Assembly: GCA_964361185.1 (NCBI GenBank)
Contig: CAYHZS010000023.1
Coordinates: 1-12,999 of the forward strand
Length of the DNA: 12,999 nt
Source: JBAZYZ01 sp964361185
Lineage (GTDB): Bacteria; Patescibacteriota; Minisyncoccia; Phycocordibacterales; VMEP01
Direction of reading: 5' to 3'
Made by a program: the position numbers and the translations under genes. The notes below the pieces were generated by a model that saw nothing but the letters and a program-made list of their open reading frames with translations, was not told where the DNA came from and did no database searches. Shown in pieces: positions 1 to 7,173 of this stretch; position 1 is the first letter of the stretch; every line of letters starts with the position of its first letter.

Positions 1-1
1 A

Positions 2-145
2 GCGCATACGATTCCCGGTAAGGACGTTCATGTGTTTGAACGCGATTTCAAATGGCATGGCATGCCGCCAAACAAAGAACAGGGAGAAAAGGCTCTTAAA
101 GAGCTACGAACATTAGCAGGTAGAATAAAATCCGAACATGAATGA
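2..145 (+). CDS. Transketolase N-terminal subunit, 3' end only
   Basis: The last 47 codons of a gene that enters from the left, ending in TGA at 143-145. The peptide starts AHTIPGKDVHVFERD and continues with KWHGMPPN, then EQGEKALKEL. This is the characteristic end of the thiamine-diphosphate-binding half of transketolase: the 'hT-pGkG...WHG-pP' block followed by an 'AL-EL' helix. Together with the next gene it would form a two-subunit transketolase that moves two-carbon units between sugar phosphates in the non-oxidative pentose phosphate pathway. The final Gly of the family's usual PGKG is Asp here. The gene ends 39 bases before its partner starts, so co-transcription is likely. Most of the protein is outside the window. 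Confidence 0.85.
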   Translation, partial: AHTIPGKDVHVFERDFKWHGMPPNKEQGEKALKELRTLAGRIKSEHE

Positions 146-150
146 TGGGC

Positions 151-180
151 AGGTTTTAGCTTATAGCTGTTAGCTTTTAG
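151..180 (+). repeat. Heptad repeat TAGCTNN, copy A
   Basis: Three TAGCT units begin at 157, 164 and 171 and a final TAG at 178, an exact 7-base period. The array fills the gap between the two transketolase subunits and ends four bases before the second start codon. Related copies lie at 5658-5680, 9494-9523 and 10513-10544. Confidence 0.8.
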
Positions 181-184
181 AAAA

Positions 185-1174
185 ATGCAAAACAAAAATA
201 CAAAACTAAATCCTAAATTGTTTGACTCTGATGTGGAGCAATTGCCGATTCGCAAAGGATTCGGGGAAGGGTTATTGCAGGCAGGTACCGAGGACGAGCG
301 GGTGGTGGGATTGTGCGCCGATTTGACCGAATCAACACAAATGCATTTATTCAGGAACGCTTTTCCTAAAAGATTTGTTCAGATAGGAATCGGCGAGCAA
401 AATCTGGCGGGAGTGGGGAGCGGAATGGCGGCCATGGGCAAGATTCCGTTCATTTCGTCATATGCCATGTTTTCTCCAGGGCGCAACTGGGAACAGATTC
501 GCACCACTATTTGCTACAACGACCGAAACGTAAAAATTGCCGGTTCGCATGCGGGCGTGTCGGTGGGTCCTGACGGCGGAACTCATCAGGCGATTGAAGA
601 CATCGCCATCACGCGGGTGATTCCCAAAATGACCGTGCTTGTGCCGTGCGACAGTATTGAAGCGAAAAAAGTGACGCTCGCGGCGGCTAAAATGGTTGGC
701 CCTGTGTATATTAGGCTAGCACGCGAAAAGACCCCTATTATTACTGCTCCTGAGACTCCGTTTGAAATCGGAAAGGCGCAGATTTTTTATAAACCGGAGA
801 AAACTTTGCCGAAAAAAGCGGGAATTATCGCCTGCGGGGCTTTGGTTTATAACGCGCTTTGCGTGGCTAAAGATTTGGAAGAAGAAGGAATTGGAGTTAC
901 GGTAATGAATTTATCCACAATCAAACCGCTTGATAGGGGGGCAATTGTAGCTTTCGCCAAAGAGAATGGACGCATTGTGACCGTGGAAGAACATCAGATT
1001 GCCGGAGGAATGGGAAGCGCAGTTTCGGAAGTTTTATCATCGGAATACCCGGCGCTCATAAGAATGGTGGGAGTGAACGATTTATTTGGACAGTCAGGAA
1101 GGCCAGAAGAACTGATTGAGCATTACGGAATGGGTATAACTCACATAAAAGAAAAAGTCCGCAAGCTTTGGTAA
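185..1174 (+). CDS. Transketolase C-terminal subunit
   Basis: A 329-residue protein holding the pyrimidine-binding and C-terminal domains of transketolase. The pyrimidine-binding domain (about residues 20-185) contains IGIGEQNLAG at 67-75, in which Glu71 is the expected glutamate that activates the thiamine-diphosphate cofactor. GPDGGTHQAIEDIA at 128-141 and the PCDSIEA segment near 154-160 are also typical. The C-terminal domain runs from about 205 to 325 and contains VEEHQIAGGMGSAV. The N-terminal cofactor half is supplied by the upstream gene, as in other split transketolases. A 1-deoxyxylulose-5-phosphate synthase (DXS) or pyruvate dehydrogenase beta subunit shares the fold, but the WHG-ending partner favours transketolase. 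No Shine-Dalgarno is visible; the ATG follows TAGAAAA at the end of a heptad repeat. Confidence 0.92.
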   Translation: MQNKNTKLNPKLFDSDVEQLPIRKGFGEGLLQAGTEDERVVGLCADLTESTQMHLFRNAFPKRFVQIGIGEQNLAGVGSGMAAMGKIPFISSYAMFSPGRNWEQIRTTICYNDRNVKIAGSHAGVSVGPDGGTHQAIEDIAITRVIPKMTVLVPCDSIEAKKVTLAAAKMVGPVYIRLAREKTPIITAPETPFEIGKAQIFYKPEKTLPKKAGIIACGALVYNALCVAKDLEEEGIGVTVMNLSTIKPLDRGAIVAFAKENGRIVTVEEHQIAGGMGSAVSEVLSSEYPALIRMVGVNDLFGQSGRPEELIEHYGMGITHIKEKVRKLW

Positions 1175-1182
1175 ATAATTTA

Positions 1183-1222
1183 TTAAATAGAAAAACCGCT
1201 TTGAAGCGGTTTTTCTATTTAA
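1183..1222. terminator. Bidirectional intrinsic terminator
   Basis: A near-perfect palindrome with 17-base arms (1185-1201 and 1204-1220), extendable by two A-T pairs. The core is CCGCTTTGAAGCGG, flanked by A5 on one side and T5 on the other, so it can end transcription in both directions. It lies between converging transketolase and sugar-kinase genes and overlaps the kinase stop codon (TTA at 1219-1221 on the plus strand). Confidence 0.9.
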
Positions 1223-2211
1223 ATTTTCTTCGGCTTGTAATCCGTCGGTGATTTGGAAAGGTATTCTTCCAGCTTTTCGCGGGTAAGGAGTCCTTCTTGG
1301 GCGCCTATATATTGAACGACTGACATAGAATTAATTGGCCCCCAGCGGAGAGCCTCTAGTGGGTCTTTGCCTAGCGCCAGCGCGGCAATGAAAGTGGACG
1401 AAAAAGCGTCGCCTGCACCAGTGCGTTCGTAAGGAGGCTTTTCATCAGGGAAAGGAGGCATAAAATACGCGCCGTCATCATTAAGCATAAAAAGTCCATT
1501 TGGGCCGTCGGTTAGCACAACAATTTTTGGTCCCAATTCTTTTACGGCGTTCATAAGCTTGACCGGGTCACTTTCAGTAGAGTCTAAGATTTTCCGCACC
1601 TCTTCTTTGTTGGCAATGAATACTTTTGTCCGGCTGTATATTCCTGACATTTTTTCCAAACCGAATTTAATCTGGTATGTGCCCGGCTGAAAAGCTAGAT
1701 TTATTTTCGGATGATTATCCAAATAAGCAGCGAAAGATTCATGAAAAGCAAGGGAGTTTTCTCCGAAAGAAGAAAGATAAATCCATTTTGGGTCGCCAAT
1801 GTCCGGCAATTCGTATCCGTATTGTTCGTGCTTGATTAAAATAGTGCGGTCGCTTCCGTACCACAAGACATAGTGGTAATTTGTGAGCCCGTCTTTGTGT
1901 ACTCGAATAAATTCAGATGAAATACCCTCGCCCTCAATTACCTCCAGGCATTCTTTTCCGTTCTGGTCTCCACCGATGTTTGCATAGAGACCTGTTTTAA
2001 GCCCTAATCTGGCGGCGGCAACGGCGGCATTTCCGCTGTTTCCCACGGCACGCACAACTTTGACGAATTCATAAGGCACTTTGCTTTTAAAATCCATGCA
2101 TATCTGGCATTTCTCATTATCCACATCGCAATGAATTTCGGCGTCTTTAATGCGGATGAAGGCGTCGGTGGTAATATCGCCCACAGCCAAAAAATCAAGG
2201 TTCTTGCTCAT
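1219..2211 (-). CDS. PfkB/ribokinase-family sugar kinase
   Basis: A 330-residue kinase of the PfkB superfamily, which phosphorylates sugars or nucleosides with ATP or ADP. The N-terminal strand DFLAVGDITTDAF, the GNSGNAAVAAARLGL block (58-72) and the NIGGDQNG turn (79-86) match the first family signature. RTGAGDAFSSTF (263-274) is the second signature: GAGD forms the anion hole and Asp268 is the expected catalytic base. VVLTDGPNGLF (231-241) precedes the nucleotide site. The substrate cannot be fixed from sequence; fructose-6-phosphate, ribose or a nucleoside are all possible. An unusual Cys-rich stretch, H27-C28 with C35 and C38, lies in the lid-forming part. The gene diverges from aldolase, sharing a 164-base intergenic region. 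The start is chosen because MSKNLDFLAVGD begins exactly where the family does. Confidence 0.9.
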   Translation of the reverse strand: MSKNLDFLAVGDITTDAFIRIKDAEIHCDVDNEKCQICMDFKSKVPYEFVKVVRAVGNSGNAAVAAARLGLKTGLYANIGGDQNGKECLEVIEGEGISSEFIRVHKDGLTNYHYVLWYGSDRTILIKHEQYGYELPDIGDPKWIYLSSFGENSLAFHESFAAYLDNHPKINLAFQPGTYQIKFGLEKMSGIYSRTKVFIANKEEVRKILDSTESDPVKLMNAVKELGPKIVVLTDGPNGLFMLNDDGAYFMPPFPDEKPPYERTGAGDAFSSTFIAALALGKDPLEALRWGPINSMSVVQYIGAQEGLLTREKLEEYLSKSPTDYKPKKI

Positions 2212-2328
2212 CCCGGTAGTAGAAAATGGCGCTGTTTATTTAGCATATTTATGACCATCTTAGTTATTCTGATAATCTTTTTATTTAAAGGCATAGGATT
2301 TTCGTTTCGTCGCCATTTTCACTACGGG
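2212..2328. promoter_or_regulatory. Inverted repeat in the divergent control region
   Basis: CGCCATTTTCACTACGGG at 2311-2328 matches the reverse complement of 2212-2231 apart from two single-base insertions in the latter. One arm abuts the kinase start codon; the other lies about 50 bases before the aldolase start. The region also holds two copies of TTTAGCATAT (near 2240 and 2343). This may be a pair of operator sites or a duplicated promoter. Regulation is inferred, not shown. Confidence 0.4.
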
Positions 2329-2337
2329 ACAAGTACT

Positions 2338-2367
2338 TTCATTTTAGCATATCGGGTATGGTAGAAT
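2338..2367 (+). promoter_or_regulatory. Probable aldolase promoter (extended -10)
   Basis: TAGAAT at 2362-2367 is preceded by TGG, giving an extended -10 (TGnTAGAAT). A weak -35 candidate TTCATT lies 18 bases upstream. The -10 ends eight bases before ATG 2376, so the transcript would begin at or next to that codon. Confidence 0.5.
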
Positions 2368-2375
2368 ATTTGGTA

Positions 2376-3236
2376 ATGCACAGCTTAAGACACTATATTC
2401 GCCAAGCGGAAGAAAAGAGCGTTGCCATAGGTCATTTTAATATTTCAGATTCGGAAGGTTTTTGGGCGGTGGTCACGGCGGCGCGCGCGCTTGGCGTGCC
2501 GGTAATAATAGGAGTGTCGGAAGGCGAACGCGATTTCATCGGGGTGGAACAGGTTGCGACAATGGTTGGTACGGCGCGGGAGAAATTTAATTACCCTATT
2601 TTTCTAAATGCAGACCATTCATATTCATTTGAGAGAGTAAAAGAGGCTGTAGATGCGGGCTTTGATGCGGTTATTTTTGACGGAGCGAAATTATCCACGG
2701 AAGAGAATATGGCAATCACGAAAAGATGCGTGGAATACGCTCGAAGTGTAAATCCCGAAATAATAGTTGAAGCGGAGCTCGGATACATTGGCCAGTCGTC
2801 TAAACTTTTGGATGCGGTACCGGAAGGAGTTTCTTTAACCAGTTTGACTACACCAGACGAAGCGAAAAATTTCGTAGAACAAACAGGCATAGACTTGTTC
2901 GCGCCCGCTGTCGGCAACATCCATGGAATGATACGCGGAGGCGGGGAGCCCAAGCTTCATGCTGATTTGATAAAAGAAATAAGAAAGGCGGCGGGTGTAC
3001 CACTGGTACTTCATGGCGGATCGGGTACAAGCGACAGCGATTTCCGCGAAGCGATAAAATCGGGGATATCCATTGTGCATATAAATACTGAACTCCGGCT
3101 TGCTTATCGGAATGCCATCAGAAAATCGCTTCAGGAAAGCCCCGATGAAATTGCTCCGTATAAATTCATGAAAGAGCCGGTGAAAGAGATGGCGCTCGTT
3201 GTGGAGAAGCGTTTGAAATTATTTAATAATATTTAA
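2376..3236 (+). CDS. fba: Class II fructose-bisphosphate aldolase
   Basis: A 286-residue zinc-dependent aldolase that would cleave or form fructose-1,6-bisphosphate from dihydroxyacetone phosphate and glyceraldehyde-3-phosphate. Family motifs appear in order: VAIGHFNIS (17-24); NADHSYSFE (78-86) with catalytic Asp80 and zinc ligand His81; VEAELGYIGQ (131-140) with the acidic ligand; AVGNIHG (178-184) with His183; LHGGSG (212-217) with His213; and the phosphate-binding ISIVHINTELR segment (231-241). Tagatose-bisphosphate aldolase is an alternative within the same family. An in-frame ATG at 2358 would add six residues, but 2376 gives the usual N-terminus and fits the promoter at 2362-2367. It stops three bases before the next gene, so the two are probably one operon. 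Confidence 0.9.
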   Translation: MHSLRHYIRQAEEKSVAIGHFNISDSEGFWAVVTAARALGVPVIIGVSEGERDFIGVEQVATMVGTAREKFNYPIFLNADHSYSFERVKEAVDAGFDAVIFDGAKLSTEENMAITKRCVEYARSVNPEIIVEAELGYIGQSSKLLDAVPEGVSLTSLTTPDEAKNFVEQTGIDLFAPAVGNIHGMIRGGGEPKLHADLIKEIRKAAGVPLVLHGGSGTSDSDFREAIKSGISIVHINTELRLAYRNAIRKSLQESPDEIAPYKFMKEPVKEMALVVEKRLKLFNNI

Positions 3237-3239
3237 CCA

Positions 3240-4211
3240 ATGAAAAAAGTTTACATAACCAGAAAGTTGCCGCCTATAGCTGAAGAGTTGCTTCTCGCCC
3301 AAGGATATGAAGTGGATGTAAGCGAGAAAGATGGAGTGCTCACAAAAGAAGAATTGATGAGCGCGCTCAAACAGAAGGAGTATGACGCTGTGTTGCCACT
3401 TCTTACGGACACAATCAACGGAGAAATATTTGACGCCGTGCCTAAAGCGAAAATATTTGCCAATTATGCAGTCGGTTTCAATAATATTGATGTTACAGAG
3501 GCGCAAAAGAGAGGAATTATTATAACCAATACGCCGGATGTTCTTACCGAATCCGTGGCCGAACATACAGTCTCCATGATTACAGCTCTAGCTTCTCGTA
3601 TAGTGGAAGGCGACAGATTTATGCGTGCCGGAAAATACGACGGCTGGGCGCCCATGATGCTTTTAGGTACTGATATTAAAGACAAAATTTTAGGAATATT
3701 GGGGACGGGGAGGATAGGAACGCGAGTGGCGCATATGATAAGCCGGGGGTTTGATGCAAAGGTGATTTATTACGACGTAGTGCGCAATCAAAAGCTGGAA
3801 GACGATTACGGCGCCAAGTTTAAGGCAACGCCGGAAGAAGTTCTCCGCGAAGCGGACATTGTTTCTATTCATGTGCCTCTTCTGCCGACTACGCGCCACC
3901 TTATAAATAAAGAAAGACTTGAGATGATGAAGCACACGGCACTCCTTGTAAACACTTCGCGCGGGCCAGTGATAGACGAAGCGGCGCTTGTAACCGCGCT
4001 TCGCGACGGAGTAATCGCCGGGGCCGCAATTGATGTATATGAAAATGAACCAAAGGCGGCATCTGGAATGTCAGAACTTGAAAATATTATAATGACTCCG
4101 CATATCGCCTCTGCCACTTTTGAAGCACGCTCGGCCATGGCGGAGCTTGCGGCCAAAAATATAATCGCTGTGCTTGAAGGAGGAGAAGCACTCACTCCTA
4201 TTAAGGCGTAA
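3240..4211 (+). CDS. D-2-hydroxyacid dehydrogenase (glyoxylate/hydroxypyruvate reductase type)
   Basis: A 323-residue NAD(P)-dependent D-isomer-specific 2-hydroxyacid dehydrogenase. The Rossmann motif GILGTGRIG is at 152-160. The catalytic set is visible: Arg241 in VNTSRGPVID, Glu270 in AAIDVYENEP, and His288 in IIMTPHIASAT. ANYAVGFNNID (74-84) is the conserved substrate-loop region. Asp179 (YYDV), at the end of the second Rossmann strand, suggests NADH rather than NADPH. Family members reduce glyoxylate or hydroxypyruvate, or oxidise glycerate or 3-phosphoglycerate; the length without an ACT domain favours a glyoxylate/hydroxypyruvate reductase over a SerA-type enzyme. It starts three bases after the aldolase stop with no Shine-Dalgarno, which fits translational coupling. 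Confidence 0.9.
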   Translation: MKKVYITRKLPPIAEELLLAQGYEVDVSEKDGVLTKEELMSALKQKEYDAVLPLLTDTINGEIFDAVPKAKIFANYAVGFNNIDVTEAQKRGIIITNTPDVLTESVAEHTVSMITALASRIVEGDRFMRAGKYDGWAPMMLLGTDIKDKILGILGTGRIGTRVAHMISRGFDAKVIYYDVVRNQKLEDDYGAKFKATPEEVLREADIVSIHVPLLPTTRHLINKERLEMMKHTALLVNTSRGPVIDEAALVTALRDGVIAGAAIDVYENEPKAASGMSELENIIMTPHIASATFEARSAMAELAAKNIIAVLEGGEALTPIKA

Positions 4212-4236
4212 ATTTATCATTTAACATTATTTAAAG
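4211..4236 (+). repeat. Short AT-rich heptad array
   Basis: ATTTATC, ATTTAAC and ATTATTT follow each other with a 7-base period in the 27-base gap between the dehydrogenase stop and the next ATG. It resembles longer AT-rich arrays at 7487-7600 and 12650-12765. At this length it could be chance. Confidence 0.4.
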
Positions 4237-4238
4237 CG

Positions 4239-4850
4239 ATGGATGATGATTGGGACAACATAATACTCCACAGGGATTCCAGAGCTAGAGCTGTTAAAAA
4301 CATTGGTATTCCCTCGGACATAACAGAGGAATTGTCTCCTGATATTCCCGAAAAAGTAGCCGAGGAAGTTTCCAAAGAAATTCCAAAAGAAGTATCAGAA
4401 GAACGACCCAGGCAGGTTCTCAAAGAATTACTGGCAAATGTTTCCCAAAAAAGCACTCCTAAAGCTTCAGATGTTTCGCTTTTCCTTCCCAAAATACAAA
4501 AAACGGAAAAAAATAAAACAGAAAGAGCGACTGCTATTTTGCTCAAGAAAGCCATCTCACCGTATATCTCTCCTTCACCGTACGGTCCGCGGACGCCAGC
4601 ACTTTGGAGCGCCGAATGGGCAAATAAATTTGCCACACTTTCACTGGCTTTGGTCATTTCCTTCGGAATTTACACATATTCAGGTTATATAGCGGATTTG
4701 GGGTTGAAGAGGGTTGCTTCGGCAACGGCGGATTCGTTTGTATATAATGCTGAAAAATTGCGCGGTTTGCTTACCGTTATATCAAAAGATGAAGATGGAA
4801 CAGGCAAATCTCAGATGGCCGTGCCTGTTGCGGCAGTGCTTAAGATTTAG
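4239..4850 (+). CDS. Unknown protein with one membrane helix
   Basis: A 203-residue protein I do not recognise. Residues 1-125 are charged and probably cytoplasmic. Residues 29-55 carry an imperfect acidic repeat of the type (I)PxxVxEEVSKEIPKEVSEE, and 105-120 are Pro/Ser-rich (SPYISPSPYGPRTP). A single hydrophobic segment at about 131-150 (FATLSLALVISFGIYTYSGY) looks like a membrane helix. The remaining 50 residues contain no catalytic motif. The layout suggests a bitopic membrane protein with a disordered cytoplasmic arm, with no function implied. It starts 27 bases after the dehydrogenase stop, so it is probably the last gene of that transcript. No terminator follows; the next promoter lies in the 63-base gap. 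Confidence 0.65.
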   Translation: MDDDWDNIILHRDSRARAVKNIGIPSDITEELSPDIPEKVAEEVSKEIPKEVSEERPRQVLKELLANVSQKSTPKASDVSLFLPKIQKTEKNKTERATAILLKKAISPYISPSPYGPRTPALWSAEWANKFATLSLALVISFGIYTYSGYIADLGLKRVASATADSFVYNAEKLRGLLTVISKDEDGTGKSQMAVPVAAVLKI

Positions 4851-4878
4851 TCAGGAGAACAAGGCTCAATATTAGATT

Positions 4879-4906
4879 TTGACTTTCTTCCGTATTTTCG
4901 TATACT
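4879..4906 (+). promoter_or_regulatory. Promoter of L25 gene, probably leaderless
   Basis: TTGACT (4879-4884), a 16-base spacer and TATACT (4901-4906) form a near-consensus housekeeping promoter. The -10 ends seven bases before the ATG at 4914, so transcription should start on or beside the start codon. No Shine-Dalgarno is present. Confidence 0.8.
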
Positions 4907-4913
4907 AAAGCCC

Positions 4914-5585
4914 ATGTTTGAACTTAAGACTGAAGCACGGGACATAAAAGTAAGCCCTAAATATATAAGAAGCCAGGGAAAGCTTCCGGCTGTTTTCTAC
5001 GGAAGGAAGGAAAAGGCCACTCCGATAGCCCTCGATTTGATTCAGTTTAAAAAGGTTTGGAAAGGAGCTGGCGAATCAAGCATAGTGTCGCTAAAGACTG
5101 GCGACGGGGAATTAAGCGCAATTATACAAGAAGTTCAGCTTGATCCGGTCAAAGATGAACCGACCCATGTTGATTTTTATGTCGTAGAACAGGACAAGAT
5201 GCTGGAAGTCTCGGTACCGCTTGAGTTTACCGGCGTTTCTTCAGCGATTAAAGATTTGGGCGGGGTTTTGGTTAAAGTTTTGCATGAGCTTGAGATAGAG
5301 GCTTTACCGAAAGATTTGCCCCACGTCCTTATTGTAGACATTTCAAAACTTGACGCGATTGACAGTCAGATTGCCGCGAAAGACATCCCCCTTCCATCTG
5401 GGGTCAATCTAGTTACAAAAGAAGGGGATATTGTTGTTCTCGTTGCTGCTCCGCGTGAGGAGAAAGAGGAAGAAGTGCCGATCGCCATAGATATGGATGC
5501 TATAGAGGTTGAGAAAAAAGGAAAGAAGGAAGAAGATGGTGAAGGTGATGAAATTGCCTCCCCGGAAGCGGAAACGGCAAAATAG
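4914..5585 (+). CDS. rplY: Ribosomal protein L25, CTC/TL5 type
   Basis: A 223-residue two-domain form of bL25, which binds 5S rRNA on the large subunit. The N-terminal domain (about 1-95) has the family block RSQGKLPAVFYGRK (19-32) and QLDPVKDEPTHVDFY (75-89). The C-terminal beta domain (about 96-182) is the TL5/CTC extension, with VPLEFTGVSSAIKDLGG. Residues 182-223 form a highly charged, mostly acidic low-complexity tail common at the end of CTC-type proteins. It is longer than the one-domain E. coli protein (94 residues) and similar to Thermus TL5. It has its own strong promoter and is followed by a strong terminator, so it is probably monocistronic. Confidence 0.92.
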   Translation: MFELKTEARDIKVSPKYIRSQGKLPAVFYGRKEKATPIALDLIQFKKVWKGAGESSIVSLKTGDGELSAIIQEVQLDPVKDEPTHVDFYVVEQDKMLEVSVPLEFTGVSSAIKDLGGVLVKVLHELEIEALPKDLPHVLIVDISKLDAIDSQIAAKDIPLPSGVNLVTKEGDIVVLVAAPREEKEEEVPIAIDMDAIEVEKKGKKEEDGEGDEIASPEAETAK

Positions 5586-5596
5586 AAATATTGAAT

Positions 5597-5640
5597 ACAG
5601 CATCAAAAAAAAGCGCAAAAGCGCTTTTTTTTGATGCTGT
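5597..5640. terminator. Strong intrinsic terminator after L25 gene
   Basis: A perfect 20-bp stem (5597-5616 with 5621-5640) and an AAAA loop. The stem top is GCGC and it contains eight A-T pairs in a row, so the right arm supplies a T8 run on the plus strand and the left arm does so on the minus strand. It lies 11 bases after the L25 stop. Confidence 0.9.
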
Positions 5641-5657
5641 CAATCGAGCAGTTTTCT

Positions 5658-5680
5658 CTGTCAGCTATAAGCTAAAACCT
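5658..5680 (-). repeat. Heptad repeat TAGCTNN, copy B (reverse orientation)
   Basis: The minus strand reads AGGTTTTAGCTTATAGCTG, identical over 19 bases to the start of copy A; the rest is degenerate. It ends 10 bases before the TATAAT box of the transglycosylase gene and covers where a -35 element would lie. Confidence 0.75.
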
Positions 5681-5690
5681 AATCTTGCGG

Positions 5691-5696
5691 TATAAT
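5691..5696 (+). promoter_or_regulatory. TATAAT box of the transglycosylase gene
   Basis: A perfect consensus -10 ends eight bases before ATG 5705, placing the transcript start on or next to the start codon. No good -35 is visible; that position is occupied by heptad repeat copy B. Confidence 0.65.
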
Positions 5697-5704
5697 TCAA
5701 GCTA

Positions 5705-7093
5705 ATGAGATTAAATTGCCAGGTTAAGACAATTCTTTTTTTCGCTGTTATTTTTGGCGTCCTTTTTGCCGGTTTCAGCGTGACGTTTGCCCAAACGGCT
5801 GATGTTATAAACCAGCAGGAAGCAAAACTCCAGGCGGAATACGACGCTCTGCAGAAAGAAATCAACACGTGGCAGGCGGTTTTAGACGATACCCGCAAGA
5901 AGGCGAACAGCATTCAGGGGGATATTACGATTCTTACCGCTAAAATAAAAGAAGCGGAGCTCATGATAAAGCAAAAAAATATAGCAATTTCCCAGCTTGG
6001 GAAGCAGATTGCCGACAAGAGCAATAAAATCGTGCAACTTCAGGGTAAGCTCGACAATGGACGCCAGTCGCTGGCTCAGATAATAAGGAAAACAAATGAA
6101 ATTGATTCGGTTTCTTTTATTGACGTTGTTTTTTCCAACGACAATATTTCAGAATTTTTTCAGGATATCGATTCCTTCGGCTTCATAGAAAGTGAGATGG
6201 AAAAGAATTTTACTCTTGTTAAGGAGGTTAAGGCGACAACCGAGGAAGAGCGTAAAAGATTGGATCAAAAGAAAAATGAGGAGGCTGACGCGAAATATGT
6301 CGTTGAGGTCAAGAAAAAGACTATTTCCCAAACCGAGGCCGAAAAGAAAAAGCTTCTTACTATCACAAAAAATGAAGCGAGCGGATACCAAGCCGTACTG
6401 AGCGAGAGGCAAAAAAGGGCGGCGCAAATCAGAGCGGCTCTTTTCAAGCTGCGTGATACAGAAGGGATTTCTTTCGCCAAAGCTCTTGAGTACGCGACTT
6501 TGGCCGGAAACAAGACGGGCATCCGTCCGGCACTTATTTTGGCCGTTCTTACCCAGGAATCCGACCTCGGGAAAAACCAGGGTTCGTGTATTTTGTCGAG
6601 CATTGATACAGGCGACGGCGTAGGTAAAAACACAGGGACATTTTTTGAAAAAATTATGAAGGCTCCTAGGGACACGGATCCGTTCAAAGATATTACAAGC
6701 AGATTGGGATTAGACTGGAAAATCACCCCCGTGTCGTGCCCACCTGGAAACATATGGACATCTTCCCGCGGTTACGGTGGCGGGATGGGACCTTCTCAAT
6801 TTATCCCGTCCACATGGGAATTGTTTAAGAGGCGCATAGCGCAGACGATAGGGGTCAGGGAAAGCGACGCGGATCCGTGGAATCCGGAACACTCTTTTGT
6901 CGCGACGGCTATCTACCTTTCCGACCTTGGGGCCGTGAACGGAAGTTATACGGCGGAAAGAAACGCAGCATGTAAGTACTATTCAGGCCGAAGTTGCGAC
7001 AGCAGAAAACCGGCCAATACTTTCTATGGCACTCAGGTTTTGCAAAAGGCGGAAAATATCCAATCCAATATAGATTTCCTTAAAGGAGTGTAG
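5705..7093 (+). CDS. Secreted coiled-coil protein with lytic transglycosylase domain
   Basis: A 462-residue exported protein that should act on cell-wall peptidoglycan. Residues 7-29 are a signal peptide (ILFFAVIFGVLFAGFSVTFA-Q, likely cut after Ala29). Residues 32-130 and 165-250 are long coiled coils separated by a hinge, SFIDVVFSNDNISEFFQDID (137-156), an arrangement known from EnvC/CwlO-type cell-division hydrolases and their activators. Residues 255-462 form a lysozyme-like domain: VLTQESDLGKNQG (281-293) with probable catalytic Glu285, and GYGGGMGPSQFIPSTW (356-371), close to the MltB-type 'GAMG-sQFmPsS' motif. C295, C345, C423 and C431 could form two disulfides outside the cell. It has its own promoter. 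A weak hairpin (7105-7109 with 7120-7124) follows, without a T-run. Confidence 0.88.
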   Translation: MRLNCQVKTILFFAVIFGVLFAGFSVTFAQTADVINQQEAKLQAEYDALQKEINTWQAVLDDTRKKANSIQGDITILTAKIKEAELMIKQKNIAISQLGKQIADKSNKIVQLQGKLDNGRQSLAQIIRKTNEIDSVSFIDVVFSNDNISEFFQDIDSFGFIESEMEKNFTLVKEVKATTEEERKRLDQKKNEEADAKYVVEVKKKTISQTEAEKKKLLTITKNEASGYQAVLSERQKRAAQIRAALFKLRDTEGISFAKALEYATLAGNKTGIRPALILAVLTQESDLGKNQGSCILSSIDTGDGVGKNTGTFFEKIMKAPRDTDPFKDITSRLGLDWKITPVSCPPGNIWTSSRGYGGGMGPSQFIPSTWELFKRRIAQTIGVRESDADPWNPEHSFVATAIYLSDLGAVNGSYTAERNAACKYYSGRSCDSRKPANTFYGTQVLQKAENIQSNIDFLKGV

Positions 7094-7138
7094 TAGGTCT
7101 TAAGACGGCGGTAAAAAATGCCGTAAATAAGGGGCGTT

Positions 7139-7166
7139 TTGCAATTATTTTCTTTTCTGTTATAGT
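7139..7166 (+). promoter_or_regulatory. Promoter of L31 gene, probably leaderless
   Basis: TTGCAA (7139-7144), 16 bases, then TATAGT (7161-7166). The -10 ends seven bases before ATG 7174. The bases before the start read TTCCACCT, the opposite of a Shine-Dalgarno. Confidence 0.7.
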
Positions 7167-7173
7167 TCCACCT

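Noticed and set aside
143..145. UGA recoded as glycine, as in some related phyla
   Set aside because: The transketolase homology ends here, and no other gene in the window has an in-frame TGA.
2358..2375. Earlier ATG for aldolase
   Set aside because: The extra MVEYLV is not part of the family and the TAGAAT promoter lies between the two ATGs.
4217..4657. Antisense open frame of 146 codons opposite the unknown one-TM protein
   Set aside because: It mirrors the codon pattern of the plus-strand gene, matches no family and has no promoter. Other antisense frames, such as 8827-9342 and 6265-6753, fail in the same way.
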